64,000 bases of DNA from Taxillus chinensis (Eukaryota; Streptophyta; Magnoliopsida; Santalales; Loranthaceae). Under the pieces are notes generated by a model that was not told the origin of the DNA, did no database searches, and was given only the letters and a program-made list of their open reading frames with translations. Below, piece by piece: positions 11,815 through 23,500 of the stretch (position 1 is its first letter; every line of letters begins with the position of its first letter). Both the position numbers and the translations under genes were made by a program. Location: positions 53,388,400 to 53,452,399 of the forward strand of contig CM042092.1 of the NCBI GenBank assembly GCA_023512835.1, given 5' to 3'.

Positions 11815-13408
11815 GTCTCACAGCATGTCTTGTGTTTCATTTCAACCTAATTACCTGGTGCATGAACATAAGTATGACATTGTTAATGACTGTTTAAGTC
11901 TCCATGAAAATTAGCAGTAACTAAGTGTGATTCATGCATGTCTACTGCGGGAAATTGAAAAATCACATGGATGAGACTTGCCACCTCTGAACCTGGTTCA
12001 AGTCTTCTGTGCAACCTGTCATGAATCCTCAAGTTTTGAGTGAAATGAGTGCAATTCCCTTTATGGTTAAATTATATGATATTCCTATTACTTGTCATTT
12101 TCATTCTGAGTGAATATCACCTATGTAACATTGCATTCATTAACTAGCAGAATCGTTGTATCTCATGGTACCTTGGCTTGCACGGAAAGGAGCCTTAATG
12201 ATTTAATGCTCAAAGGATGACAGAAACTATAGTATTTGAGAATCATAAAAAGCCTATTACCTAAAAAGAGCCACTACCTTTCACTAGAAAAAGGCAAGGT
12301 GAAAAAGGCAAAATGATAATAGACAATAGATTGACTGCCTATCTTAAGGGGAGTCCTCACTATTCCCCTTGATTGTGTCTTTGCTAGAGTAATAATTGGA
12401 GATCAAATTGTATGATCGTGTGATTCAAAAAGATACTGTGTTGAGCTCTGTCCATGTAAAAAGGATCATGAATAAGCGCTGAAAATTGATGCTCTACAAA
12501 AGAAAAGAGACAACTCACACAGACAACCTGAATAATCAAACTCCAAACTCTACCTATAATGTGTTGTAAATTAGACAATGATAGAGTGTGTGTTCTGATT
12601 CTCAATAGGGCCATCTTGTCTCTCAAGTCATCTATGCTGAACTGAAAATCATTGTTGGCTCAGGGTTGTGGTAACATTCGGTTGACCATGAGTTTACCAA
12701 ATAGTGTAATTCTAGTTCCTGAATCATGCTCACATGCTGATCCGAGAGTGAGAGGGTGAGGCCTCCGCTGAGTGAGTTTTGCTAAATATGTGAGGAGACT
12801 CTACATTCATCACTGGGTTGTTGCACTTGATAAACCATGGTTCACTGGATGCTATGTTAACATAGTGATAATTTTCTGGCACAAGATGTAGTGTGATGAA
12901 GTACTTAGTCATTTCTAAGGTTAATGGAGAGTTAAATAGTAGTAATGCAGTAGCTATACATGTAAACCTCGTAGTACGGTTGAAAGAAATCAAGTTCTGG
13001 GCACATAATTTCAATTTCACTCACAACACTATTCATCATCCATCATATTATGTGAATTCTCATATGCATCACATGTGTGTTGTTAAGTGTTGAAAAAGTC
13101 CAGAGAAATCCACCTTTCGCTGAATTCGTAGTCGACCTCGAAGCAAACTGCATCGAAGAACTGCTGGATCGAAGACTGCTGCTTCGAAGCCTCGAAGGTC
13201 GAAGCCTCGAAGCATCCTAAATGCAGCTTTATAGAGTCGCAGTCCAAAGGATCGAAGCGAGATGGATTCTGTTACTCACTGCTCAAACATCATAGACACA
13301 TCAGCACGTCACTGTGCACTCAAAATCCAAAACATGTCGACTTAAGGAGTGACGTGGACGTTTCACTTGAGTATTCCAACGAGTGGATCCGAAAGATAAT
13401 GGGGCGGG
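11815..13408 (+). other. Spacer between pol and the nested gypsy insertion (element D)
   Basis: No supported ORF. A purine tract (AAGGGGAGT) lies near 12348, followed by pyrimidine-rich sequence. At 13130-13255 TCGAAG recurs many times (for example GCCTCGAAGGTCGAAGCCTCGAAG-like sequence), resembling the GTCGAAGCCTTCGAAC motif of element D's own LTR. The nested gypsy LTR starts at 13409. Confidence 0.6.
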
Positions 13409-14484
13409 TGTCACGCCCCGGTTTTCCAACCCGATGAAACCGGTACGTGACTCCCCTTGTACCCACACGGAGGGCAAAGGGGTTAGGGTGCAAACCCTGA
13501 ACATAACATTTTAAACATCCACAACACATTCAAGACAGTAAAGTTCAATAAAGCAATCCACAATCCAAAATAGTCTTTATTACAACAATCCTCTTTTCAA
13601 TCCATCCCCACTGGGGTTACATCAATTCTCATAACAATAACAAATGGTAAACAGTAAAGTAAATAAGGTCTTCCACCTTGGGGTCCCTCCTAACGCCTGT
13701 ATGTTCCTGAAAGAAAACACAACATAGAGGGAGGGGTGAGCAACCACAGCTCAGTAGGGATCATGTCTCCCCAACCCATCCCATGCTCCTAGCGTCTACA
13801 TGAGAGTGTACAGGTGCAGTGTAGTGACAATTAAAATGTAAACAAGTATTCCACATTCAAATGGCACCCACCTATCCACAGCCATACAGGCTTAGCCATA
13901 TAGGCTAACATATCCACAGCCACTCAGGCTTAGCCACACGGGCTAACATATCCACAGCCTCTCAGGCTTAGCCACACGGGCTAACAGATCCACGGCCATA
14001 TAGGCTTAGCCACACAAGGCTAACAGTTCCAATCCCAGGCTTCCACGACCACCGGGTTCCACAAGCACAAAGATACAAGGTCACACAGGCATTAAACCAA
14101 ACACGTAGCATACACACTTTCACAGGCATAATACCAAACACTTAGTTCGCACAGCCCATCAGGCATAAAATCAAACACATACTAGGCATATTCACACAGA
14201 CATCCACATAGGCATTTTATCGAACACTTAATATGCACACCATCCAACACCAGAATACACCAAAAACTGCCATTGAAGGCCAACATCCATATAGGAGATC
14301 ACACCTATATGGATTACATATGTATATATAAACAGATATAACTCTACAATCTGCCCTAGAACCCTAGGATAGAGGAGGATTTAGGAAGAACAGAACCCCT
14401 ACCTTGTATGTTCTTCTGCTCCCACTTCCACGCAAGACTCCGACCACCACGCAAGACGCTCCGGCAGCCACCAGAAGCTCTCCT

Positions 14485-14533
<49 letters not shown>

Positions 14534-14585
14534 GACGGCTGGTGGAGCAACAAACCCTAACCCTAAAACAGAGGGGCCTCTCATC

Positions 14586-14663
14586 CTTATATAGACAACA
14601 CAACATCAAAACGACGTAGTTTTGATTAAGTGAATCCCAGCATCAAAATGACGTAGTTTTGAT
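14586..14663 (-). promoter_or_regulatory. Gypsy LTR promoter module: two ACGT palindromes and TATA box
   Basis: On the minus strand two copies of ATCAAAAC + 6-base core + GTTTTGAT (14642-14663 with one substitution, 14605-14626) precede TATATAAG (14586-14593) by 11 bases. The same arrangement occurs in the other gypsy LTRs of this window. Confidence 0.75.
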
Positions 14664-14792
14664 GGAACAAGCTATGACCTTCCCACACCCATACACACCA
14701 AAATAGTCACAATTCCAACATGGTCCTTTGGGAAAAGATGATTAGAATGACAAAACCAAGGGAGCCATGCAAAAATATGCCTGCACGCCAAT

Positions 14793-14822
14793 TTGCACGT
14801 GAATTCCCCAATTCACGTGCAA
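14793..14822. repeat. Perfect hairpin in gypsy LTR
   Basis: Arms TTGCACGTGAATT (14793-14805) and AATTCACGTGCAA (14810-14822) are perfect complements around a CCCC loop. Each arm contains a CACGTG G-box. Element E has the same hairpin with compensated changes. Confidence 0.85.
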
Positions 14823-15396
14823 CCCCAAATGCACTCCAAATGCGCTCAAACTTCACCCCTAGCCTCCTTGCATCATGTAGAAGACAACCACACTTGCACG
14901 TGAATTGGACCCATTTCACGTGCACCTCACATACACGTCCGTTTGGCCTGAAACGTCTGTGGTAGATAGAGGACATCATTCTAAGCATCTTTCCTTTTGC
15001 ACGTGAATTCATTAGAGTCCATTCACTAGGTCAAAATCTAGAAAAACTCTACTCAGAAGGCAAAACTGTGACTAACTCAAGGTACGGGTCCTTACATCCT
15101 CTCCCCCTTAAGACTTTTCGTCCTCGAAAAGAAATGACATACGAGGAAAACAAACACAAGCTACCCATTTGCCACACGGCGAGCCATAACACCCGAACGG
15201 GTCATACACCGCGCACAACACATAATAGCACATAACAAGGTACCACCATAATCCATAACCACAATAATGCATATAACACATGTCCGCATGTCACGAATAC
15301 ACATCTCAAAACACATCACAAATAAGAACACATGTCTTTAAAAGACAATACAAATACACCAAATCGTACACAACTAATACAAGAAAACACAACAGC

Positions 15397-18128
15397 CACC
15401 TCCCACGCTTAAGATTGTTCGTCCTCGAACAATTCTGGGTGCTGCTCACGCATCACGGACTCACGTTCCCACGTCTCCTCCTCAATGCCACGGTGCTGCC
15501 ACAGCACACGAACCAAAGGAAGAGCACGACCACGCAAAAGCTTCTCTCGCCGATCGAGGATACGGATAGGGGCCTCAACAACGGACAGGTCATCCTCAAT
15601 GTCTAAGGTCCCCCAATCGATCACATGGGTGGGGTCAGGGTGATACTTCCGCAACTGGGACACGTGGAAGACATTGTGCACTCGACTCACCGCGGTGGTA
15701 ACGCCAAGCGGTAGGTGACAGCCCCACACGATCCGAATCTCAAAAGGACCAATAAACCACGGAGATAGCTTGGAACCTCGCCCAAACCGTCGATGTCCAT
15801 GACGTGGAGAAACGCGAAGAAACACACATGATCACCAAAAAAACTCCAAAGGTCGCCGCCGCTGATCCGCATAAGATTTCGTCGACTCGAGCCGATAACA
15901 AACGCTGACGAATCAACTTAACCTTCTCGGTAGCCTCTTGAACCAACTGCGGTCCCAAGAGAGATGTCTCCCCCACCTCGGTCCAACACAAAGGTGATCG
16001 ACACGGCTGCCCATACAATGCCTCAAAAGGAGCCATCCCAATGGATGCCTGATAACTGTTATTGTAGGCAAACTCCACCAAAGGAAGGTGAGTTGCCCAC
16101 GAACCCCCAAAATCTAACACACAGGCCCGTAACATGTCCTCCAAAGTCCGATTCGTCCCTCTCTGTCCGACCGTCGGTCTCGGGGTGAAAGGCCGTACTC
16201 AAGTGAAGCTTGGTCCCCATAGCCTCTTGCAAACCTGCCCAAAAACGGGAAGTGAACCTCGAATCCCGATCAGAGACAACCGATGATGGTACTCCATGCA
16301 GTCTCACAATCTCATTCATGTACAGCTGACTCAAGGTCCCAATGGAGTCCCGCTCGCGAACAGCCAGGAAATGGGCCGACTTTGTGAGTCGATCCACAAT
16401 CACCCAAATCATATCTTTCCTCCCTATGGTGGGTGGAAGACCAGTCACAAAAATCCATCGCTATGTGGTCCCACTTCTACTCCGCTATGGGCAATGGCTG
16501 TAACATGCCCGCCGGCCGCTGATGCTCAGCCTTCACCTGCTGACAGGTGAGGCACCGTGAAACAAAGGCAGCCACATCGCGTTTCATCCCAGGCCACCAA
16601 AAATGTCCCCGAAGCGCATGGTACATCTTCGTACCCCCTGGATATACAGTAACTCTAGACTGGTGAAACTCCCTCATCACCTCATCCTTGAGGGAAGAAG
16701 CCACTACCAACTGCCCCTGAAATGACAACTCATGCTCAGGACCCTCTGTCCGATCCTCGGATAGCTCACCGGCCTCAATACGGGCACGGAGAACCTCACA
16801 CTCGATGTCACCCAATTGTTCCTCCCGGACGCGCTGGTATAACTCATGCACAACCACCAAAGGACTCAGGACCGTCCCACCATCACGAACAACAAAGCCG
16901 CACCGCAACATCGCTAACCTGGCTCCATCGCCTTCCACTCTCTCACGGCCACCTCAGCTTTCCCTTTTCTCGCTCAACGCGTCGGCCACAATATTACCCT
17001 TGCCCGGGGTATAGGCAAGAGTAAAGTCAAAGGGGTAAAGATGTCCGAAGGCTCTTGTGATCCGAGAACACCACAAACTTCTCCCCCAAGAGGTAATGCC
17101 GCCAACTCTTCAGGGCGAAGATGACAGCCCGCTAACTCAAGGTCATGAGTAGGATAATTCCCGCTCATGAGGCTTCACTGCCTTGACCCATAAGCCACCA
17201 CACCGTGCTCCCGCATAAGCACACACCCCAAACCAACCCCTGGATGCATCACAAGATACCTCATATGGAATATCCTCCCGAGGTAACCTCAACACCGGTG
17301 CGGTGGTCAAACGGGTTTTGAGAGTCTCAAACGCCCGCCGGCACTTGTCCGTCCACTCAAATTTCACTCCTTTCCTAGTCAACGCCGTCATAGGAGCCGC
17401 CAAACGGGAGAACCCCTCTACAAAACGGCGATAATACCCCGCCAAGCCAAGAAAGCTACGAATCTCAAAAACGTTGGTTGGCCTCGCCCACGATGCCACG
17501 GCCTCAATCTTGGCCGGGTCCACCCTAACTCCCTCGCCGGACACCACGTGGCCAAGAAAGTGAACCTCCGCAGCCCAAACTCACACTTGCTAAACTTAGC
17601 AAACAAATCGTTGGTCCCTCAAGGTTTGCAACACCGTTGCCAAGTGCTCCACATGCTCCTTCTCGGTCTTGGAATACACCAAGATATCGTCGATAAACAC
17701 CACCACGAACGAGTCTAAGTATGGGGCAAAGACTTGGTTCATCAAATGCATGAACACCGCGGGCGCATTAGTGAGCCCGAAAGGCATCACTACCCACTCA
17801 TAATGCCCATACCGCACCGAAAAGCTGTCTTAGGGATGTCCTCCTCCCTAACCCTGAGCTGGTGATACCCCAACCGTAAATCTATCTTGGAAAACCACCG
17901 GGCCCCACTCAATTGGTCAAACAGGTCATCTATCCGAGGCAACGGGTACTTATTCTTCACAATCATCGAATTCGGCTTCCCGTAGTCGATGCGGAGACGA
18001 AGTGTGCCATCGGCCTTCTTAGCAAAGAGCACCGGAGCACCCCAAGGTGAGGTACTCGGTCCGATATACCCTTGGCCCACCAACTCCTCGATTTGCCTCT
18101 GCAGGCTCCTCGGCTCGGCTGGCCCCAT
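15397..18128 (-). pseudogene. pol: Gypsy pol fragment: RT, RNase H, integrase, C-terminal chromodomain-like end
   Basis: Minus-strand reading from 18128: RT core ([34 protein letters not shown], then FIDDILVYS near 17690), RNase H start ([20 protein letters not shown]), a deletion around 16970-17160, the integrase zinc part ([25 protein letters not shown]), the DDE region ([31 protein letters not shown]), and the GSKLSPWFIGPFEI segment leading to a chromodomain-like C-terminus that ends ELFEDEQS. Many frameshifts. Sequence is very close to element E pol, so both belong to one chromovirus-like family, probably Del/Tekay (inference). Confidence 0.88.
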
Positions 18129-18290
18129 GGGTCGTCAGGCATATTTTTGAGCGGATGTGGTTGTGGGGTCAGAGAAAAGAACGCGGCCGGCGACTCTCAT
18201 AGTTATCGGACGAGTGCCTCGGCTCGGCTGGCCCCATTGGTCGGCTGACCCTCAGCTCGGCTGGCGACTCTCATAGTTACTGGACAGTGC
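18108..18290. repeat. Scrambled filler at truncation junction
   Basis: A 21-base stretch beginning CCTCGGCTCGGCTGG occurs at 18108-18128 (RT coding) and again at 18217-18237. A 17-base stretch GGCGACTCTCATAGTTA occurs at 18189-18205 and 18263-18279. The pattern looks like templated filler from end joining (inference). Confidence 0.7.
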
Positions 18291-18377
18291 TTACTGTGTA
18301 AAAAGACTGCTCATGACTCTACAAGCCATGAGCAGATGAGAATCATGTGTAGTGTTCTACAGGGAAGATGAGTAGAC

Positions 18378-21300
18378 TTGGGAACTCGGATACACACCAT
18401 GATCAAGAGTAAGAAGGGACACTTTGTACTACTTCTCACCAAAGTCCTAAGGTTCCTTCACCCTGACGTATTCTGTAATAGACCTACAGTGCCATTGCCG
18501 ACCAAATACATTTTTAAAAGCATCTGTGAGGATGGTCGGCTGGAGATCAAGTCGATGAAGAGGCCTAGTTCAAGTACGAGAAGTCATGCAGTAGACACAG
18601 CCAGCTCTGTACGTGCCCCAGCTCACATACCACGATAGCCGGTCCGTGTCCCACAGACTTCTAGGGGCTCCTCTGCGTCTGCCGCAACAATACATATAGC
18701 TGAAGTGGTGGAGAACATTGCCAGAACTCATCTCCCCACTAGTTTTACACCTGAGGAGGCCCCTACCACCGAGCTACCCAAGGATACTGCAGAAATTAGA
18801 GAGCCTGCAGATGGAGGGCAGACACCAGCACAGGAAATCCCAGAGGATAGGGGTACGACACCTGTTCTGTTGAGCTCTCTTGGGGAGTCTGAGCTAGAAT
18901 ATTTTTATATGGAGTATGCCAAGGCTCATATGACCCCCGCCGAATTACGGAAGACATGGATCGCCTTTGGTAAGCAAATGGTAGACAGAGACCATTTGAT
19001 TAATTGGTTGGTTGAGCAGGGTCTGGTAAGAAAAGACCCAGTGGAAGCCGTATTAGTGGTTGCCCCATCTCCCATCATGGTGGACTCACCTGCCACATCT
19101 ACTCCTCATGATGCTGAGATGGCACCAATTATTGTGGAAAAAGAAGCAGAAGAAGGAGAAAACCTTGGTGCTGCAGCCAGTGACTCCAATGCAGGAGTTA
19201 TCCCACAGGTCCCTGAGCTTATGGAAAGTCCTAAGATGGCCACACCATCTGCACCTGTAATTCATCAAGTAGCCACTCAAGCGAGTGAGGAGTTCACAGC
19301 CAACATCCCAATGGCTATTCCAGTACTAGCTGCATCTCACTCTCGTTCCCTAACGGCTGAAGAAGTAGATCTTCTGGCAAGCAAAGTCATTGAGAAACTG
19401 ATTTCCTCTGGCATACTTACAACATCAGTATCTCAGGCTTTTGAAGAATGACTGGCTGCCATGGAATCAGGTATAGAGGAGTTACAAACTCAAGTTGAGT
19501 TATCAGACCGTACCCTAGACAAGGTGCAGCGAGAAATGACATCTCTCACACGTGTGAACACCGATGGGTTTAAACATCTGGAGGAACACTGTGAAGACAT
19601 TAAAGGTGCTTACCAGAGACAATACAAAGGACTCAGTACAACTCTGGGAGCTATTCTTTCTGAATGTCAACGTCTTGCCAGTGGGGAAATCTCTCTCACC
19701 GTCAAAAACACACTCCCACAACCATCCGACAGGCCTGCACCTAAACCAGTAGATACTCCACATCCAGCAGTGCCTTCCCCGAGTCACTCACCACCTCCAT
19801 CTACTACGACTTATGTCACGCCCCAATTTCCTTACACCTGAAAACGGTTAGTGACTGCCCATGCCCGCACCCGAAGGGTCAAGGGTTTGGTGCAAGCACC
19901 TAGACTGGACTTATACAACGGGTGCTGTCCCAATACCACACATCCGGGCTAACATGCCAAAGGACATGCCCCTGATTCCAAACCATACACACAATCATCA
20001 TTCAGTCAAAATAACATACCACAGTTTACTTCATTTCAAAGAGGACTCAAGTCCATTACAACTCAAATGGGGAAAAGCTCCCAGTAAACCCACAATACCA
20101 AATTCAGTTTATAAAATAACCCAAACCAAAACAGAAAGCAGTAGACATATTAACAATCAAATTAGGAGAGTCCCATAGCTTCTATGGCCAATCACCTTAG
20201 CTCTGTCACCTATTCCTGGCTAGACCTTGCAAAGAGAACAATTCAAAGGAGGGGTGAGCAAACCATAGCTCAGTAGGGATCAAGTCTCCCCAGGCCCATC
20301 ACACACTACTGGAATGCATGTTTAGTGAATACTTGTGCAAGTGTAGTGAACTAGTTAAAACCACACACAAAAACCATCAAACACATCCCATATTCAGAGA
20401 GAGGGGTTCCAGTGATATAATTGTCCCGTATTCAAGGCTCCAGTCCAATGACTGTCCCGTGATAAAAAGGGTTCCAGCTTGGCAGTTGTCCCGTGAATCA
20501 AAGGCTCCAGCTCAACAGCTGTCCCGTAGCTTACAACATTTAGTACTCAAACAAAACTCAGTGAAATGCAACCATATAACTCAGCACAAGGTGCCCAGCA
20601 GGCATAATGTATTTCAATACAAGATGCTCAACAAACATAATACAACTCAGCACATATCAGTATGATTTACAATGCACTTAGTTCATGTAGTGCAGCCATA
20701 ATCTCAATAACATTCACAGTATACAATTTCTTTTCCCATATCAGTGTTCCTTAACCGTTCTAGTAAGTTTTTTTTTTGGTAAATTAACTCTGGGACTTCA
20801 TCCCAATTACATTATTTTCCACTCAAGAACCTTCTGGCTAAATGGGGAAACCAAAGGAGGCAAAATAAGGGGATGCACGTCATATGGGTCATATGACGTG
20901 CGGGGGATGTTTGGCTCCCTACCTTTTACACATCTCAAGGAACCTTGGGGTAAAATTTCAAACCAATTGGGCTTGCATGTGAAAAGAGCTTTTTGGGTTT
21001 TTGGCTTCCTGCTTTCTACACCTTTCAGGGAAGCCTGGGGTAAAATTTCAGACCAAATGGGCTTGCACGTGAAAAGGGCTTTTCACGTGGAATATGGCAT
21101 GCAGCCATATTTTGCACAAAGACCTTTGTTTTGTTGTTTTAATCACTTTTCTCTAAAGGACCTCTCTCAAATTATTTTTAGATTGTGAGTTATTAGACTC
21201 TAAAGTTAGGGTACATAGCCTGGTTTCAACTCCAATTATGTCCCTCATATCAACCTACCCATCCAGACCATCCCAGATTATTTTATTCACTTTTACTATC

Positions 21301-23077
21301 CAGACATATTGGAAACGGGCATAAACTCAACATCAACATGAACAGAACCATAACAGATCCGTACCCAGCCAACTCGGTAATTGCAACAAAGGGTATAAAC
21401 CCAGAATTCTCAATATTCACATCAGAGGGTGTAAACCCAAAATTCTCAGAAGGTATGAATACGAACACGAATTCCCTACCTCAAAATTGGAGAATACAAC
21501 TGGTCGTTGTATTCTAGCAATCACGTCTCCGGGCTCTCGTCTACCGCAGGAATCCTTGGATCGCCGGCCTTGGATCGTCCTCGCCGTCTCCGGCCGTGTC
21601 TCCCTCTTTCCGGCAGTCTCCCCCTCTAGCCGTGTCTCTCTCTATCTCTCTCTCTCTCTAGGGGTGACGGCTGCTAGGGTTTTGAAATGAGAAAATCCCC
21701 TAATTTTTGAACCCTTTTTCCTTTATATATTTTTCCCCATAATCAAAACGACGTAGTTTTGATTAATTTTAAAGCCCAGCATCTATAAGCCCAAAGGCCA
21801 AGGTTTTCTAATCCACTTCATTAAGCTCTATAGCCCAACAACTAAGCCCAAGTCATATTTTAAATAAAACTCTCAAATATTTTAATTGGGATATTTTAAT
21901 TTATGTGAAATTCCCAAAATACCCCTCAGGGCCTCGAACTCCGAATCGAGCCCAAGCATAGTCAAAATTCTCCATTTGACGAGCACATCACTGTGCTGAT
22001 GTTCATTCTCTAAAACAAGGCCTCACTCAAGGCTAACTCCAAGAACCCCCTCAAATACGGGTCCTTACAACTTACATGCGTGGGCGAAAGCGTGCACACA
22101 GAACCACTGTCATCACAGATTCTGATTATGATAATGATATGCCTATTGGAATATGCATGAAGAAGCAGACAGCTGCCTCCTGCCAACCATCTTCTTCCAC
22201 TCAGCTTGGTCCCTCAACTACCCATCCAAGTATGGCTGAGTACACCATGCCTGCTTCACCTACTAAACCATCTGCTACTCCCACCGATCAACATCTAGTC
22301 CCACTGCGCACTGTAACAACTAGAGGCACCTCAGCTGAACTTGCTGCTTTCAATACCTATGTTGCTGGGAATACCACTGCATGGACGTGTGGCTACGAAG
22401 CCTTCTTCACTGGTCCAGACTTATATCGGTTACTACACGACGGTGAAGAAATGGATAATATTGAGATGACACAATTCATCTTTGCCCAAAAGTCTTATCT
22501 GGCTAAGCTTCCTCTCCACATTCGTCGTGATACCCGTGTGGAGCTCTGTTTTCCCATTATGAAGGCCTAGCTCCTTGATGATGCCTCATTAATTGAGCTT
22601 ATTCAGGGTCGGAGATATGAGAACTCCTTCCATCCATGGGACGAGGTCGACCATGTGCTCATCCCCTACCTATCAACTTCCCCTCACTGGTTTCTCCTCG
22701 ATCTAGATTTCAAGAACCAGAGGATAGTCATATTTGACTCAAAGCCTACCACTTTATTACTCCATAGGCGGGAACAACTTCGAGAATTCAATCGCACCCT
22801 TACAAGAGTCATGCAGGGATATTCGCATGGGTACAGTGGATATCCTCTTTCAAAACCAATGGAGATCACTCGAGTCAAGCAAGGAGTTCCTTCTCAGGAT
22901 GATGCTTATAGCTGTGGTTTCTATGTGTGCCACTATATTCGCATCTTGACAACCACTGGCTTCTCCGCCCTCATACCTGAATTTGATCGGGTAAGCAGTC
23001 GAGCTGCCTCGTTACATCTAACTCCTGCGAGAGCAAGCCACTGTTTTTCGATTTACGCAAAGTGTAAAATATTCTGA
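18378..23077 (+). pseudogene. Extra ORF of element D with C-terminal Ulp1/C48 cysteine protease domain
   Basis: One reading frame runs through 18378-18638, 18705-19451, 19461-19813, is interrupted by a solo LTR (19814-22069), and resumes in the same frame at 22075-23077, broken by single stops at 18636, 19449 and 22568. The N part is basic and Ser-rich; the middle is Pro/Glu/Thr-rich; 19461-19690 looks like a coiled coil; then a Pro-rich linker and a basic patch (RGRKRAHR). The C part (about 22320-23010) is C48-like: SPHWFLLDLDF (His at 22685-22687), VIFDS (Asp at 22736-22738), PSQDDAYSCGFYVC (Gln at 22895-22897, Cys at 22913-22915). It would cleave SUMO- or ubiquitin-like conjugates if active. 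It lies on the pol strand just before the polypurine tracts. Alternative: a separate transposon gene inserted here. Domain call fairly sure, role inferred. Confidence 0.78.
19814..22069 (-). mobile_element. Solo gypsy LTR of a divergent subfamily, inserted in the Ulp1-like ORF
   Basis: 2256 bp, TGTCACGCC...CCTTACA in plus orientation, flanked by ACTTA at 19809-19813 and 22070-22074. No internal coding. It has one copy of the ACGT palindrome (21742-21763) with TATATAAAG about 12 bases downstream on the minus strand. A minisatellite of about 40 bp (GGCTCCAG...TGTCCCGT) recurs about four times at 20405-20530. A perfect 10-bp hairpin CACGTGAAAA/TTTTCACGTG lies at 21066-21089. Removing it restores the host ORF frame. 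Confidence 0.92.
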
Positions 23078-23262
23078 CTTTAAACCGTAACTGTCTTGTA
23101 CTCTATTTCCTTGTACACTGCTTTTTTTGTTTTTCACTTTTCTATGTACCTACTTTCTGTCAGTTACTTTTTCTGTATATCTTTGCTCTGCTGCCTGCTG
23201 TTCTATGCTTTATTTCATTGCTCCCATGAGATTTGTGTTCTGGTGCTTGTTCCTCACCCCAG

Positions 23263-23500
23263 AAAGGGGGAGTATATCTCAGGGGGAGCAAGGTCATAGG
23301 GGGAGCTATTTTTTGCCAGGCGCCAGCTAACACAGCATTATGCCTATGGGGGAGAGGAGTGTGCAATTTCATAATTTTGATCTCCTCCAAATTTTTTGTA
23401 TGCAAAGATATTTTCTTTTAACTTAAAACTGTCCATCAAACTCGTAGTCTCAGACTTCATGTTTTCACCCGTTGTCAGCTTACATTAAATAGGGGGAGAT
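23263..23500 (+). other. Multiple polypurine tracts before element D 3' LTR
   Basis: Five G-rich tracts of the form RTAGGGGGAG lie at about 23263-23272, 23281-23288, 23296-23305, 23346-23357 and 23488-23500; the last abuts the 3' LTR and would prime plus-strand synthesis. Clusters of such tracts are a known Sirevirus feature. Confidence 0.85.

Larger units (their letters stand above)
13409..15096 (-). repeat. 3' LTR of truncated gypsy element
   Basis: 1688 bp, TGTCACGCC...CCTTACA in plus orientation. On the minus strand it has the promoter module: palindromes at 14642-14663 and 14605-14626 and a TATA box at 14586-14593, then a (GA)n tract (14489-14531 as CT). A minisatellite of about 39 bp (CAGGCTTAGCCACACGGGCTAAC) repeats about four times at 13867-14035. 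A 13-bp-arm hairpin lies at 14793-14822. Confidence 0.92.
13409..18128 (-). mobile_element. 5'-truncated Ty3/gypsy chromovirus-like element nested in D
   Basis: In minus orientation this has a 3' LTR (13409-15096), a PPT (rc at 15097-15112), and pol from integrase/chromodomain end (15409) back to RT (18128). It stops inside pol just before the RT core at a point equivalent to GPAEL in element E, so 5' LTR, gag, protease and the RNA start are missing. The five bases before it are GCGGG; no matching duplication exists at the broken end. The junction at 18108-18290 contains repeated filler sequence, suggesting deletion and repair. Confidence 0.88.

Noticed and set aside
14356..14609. ORFs encoding long Arg-Glu or Ser-Leu repeats (also near 49150 and 56500)
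   Set aside because: These translate the (CT)n/(AG)n tracts of gypsy LTR leaders and are not genes.
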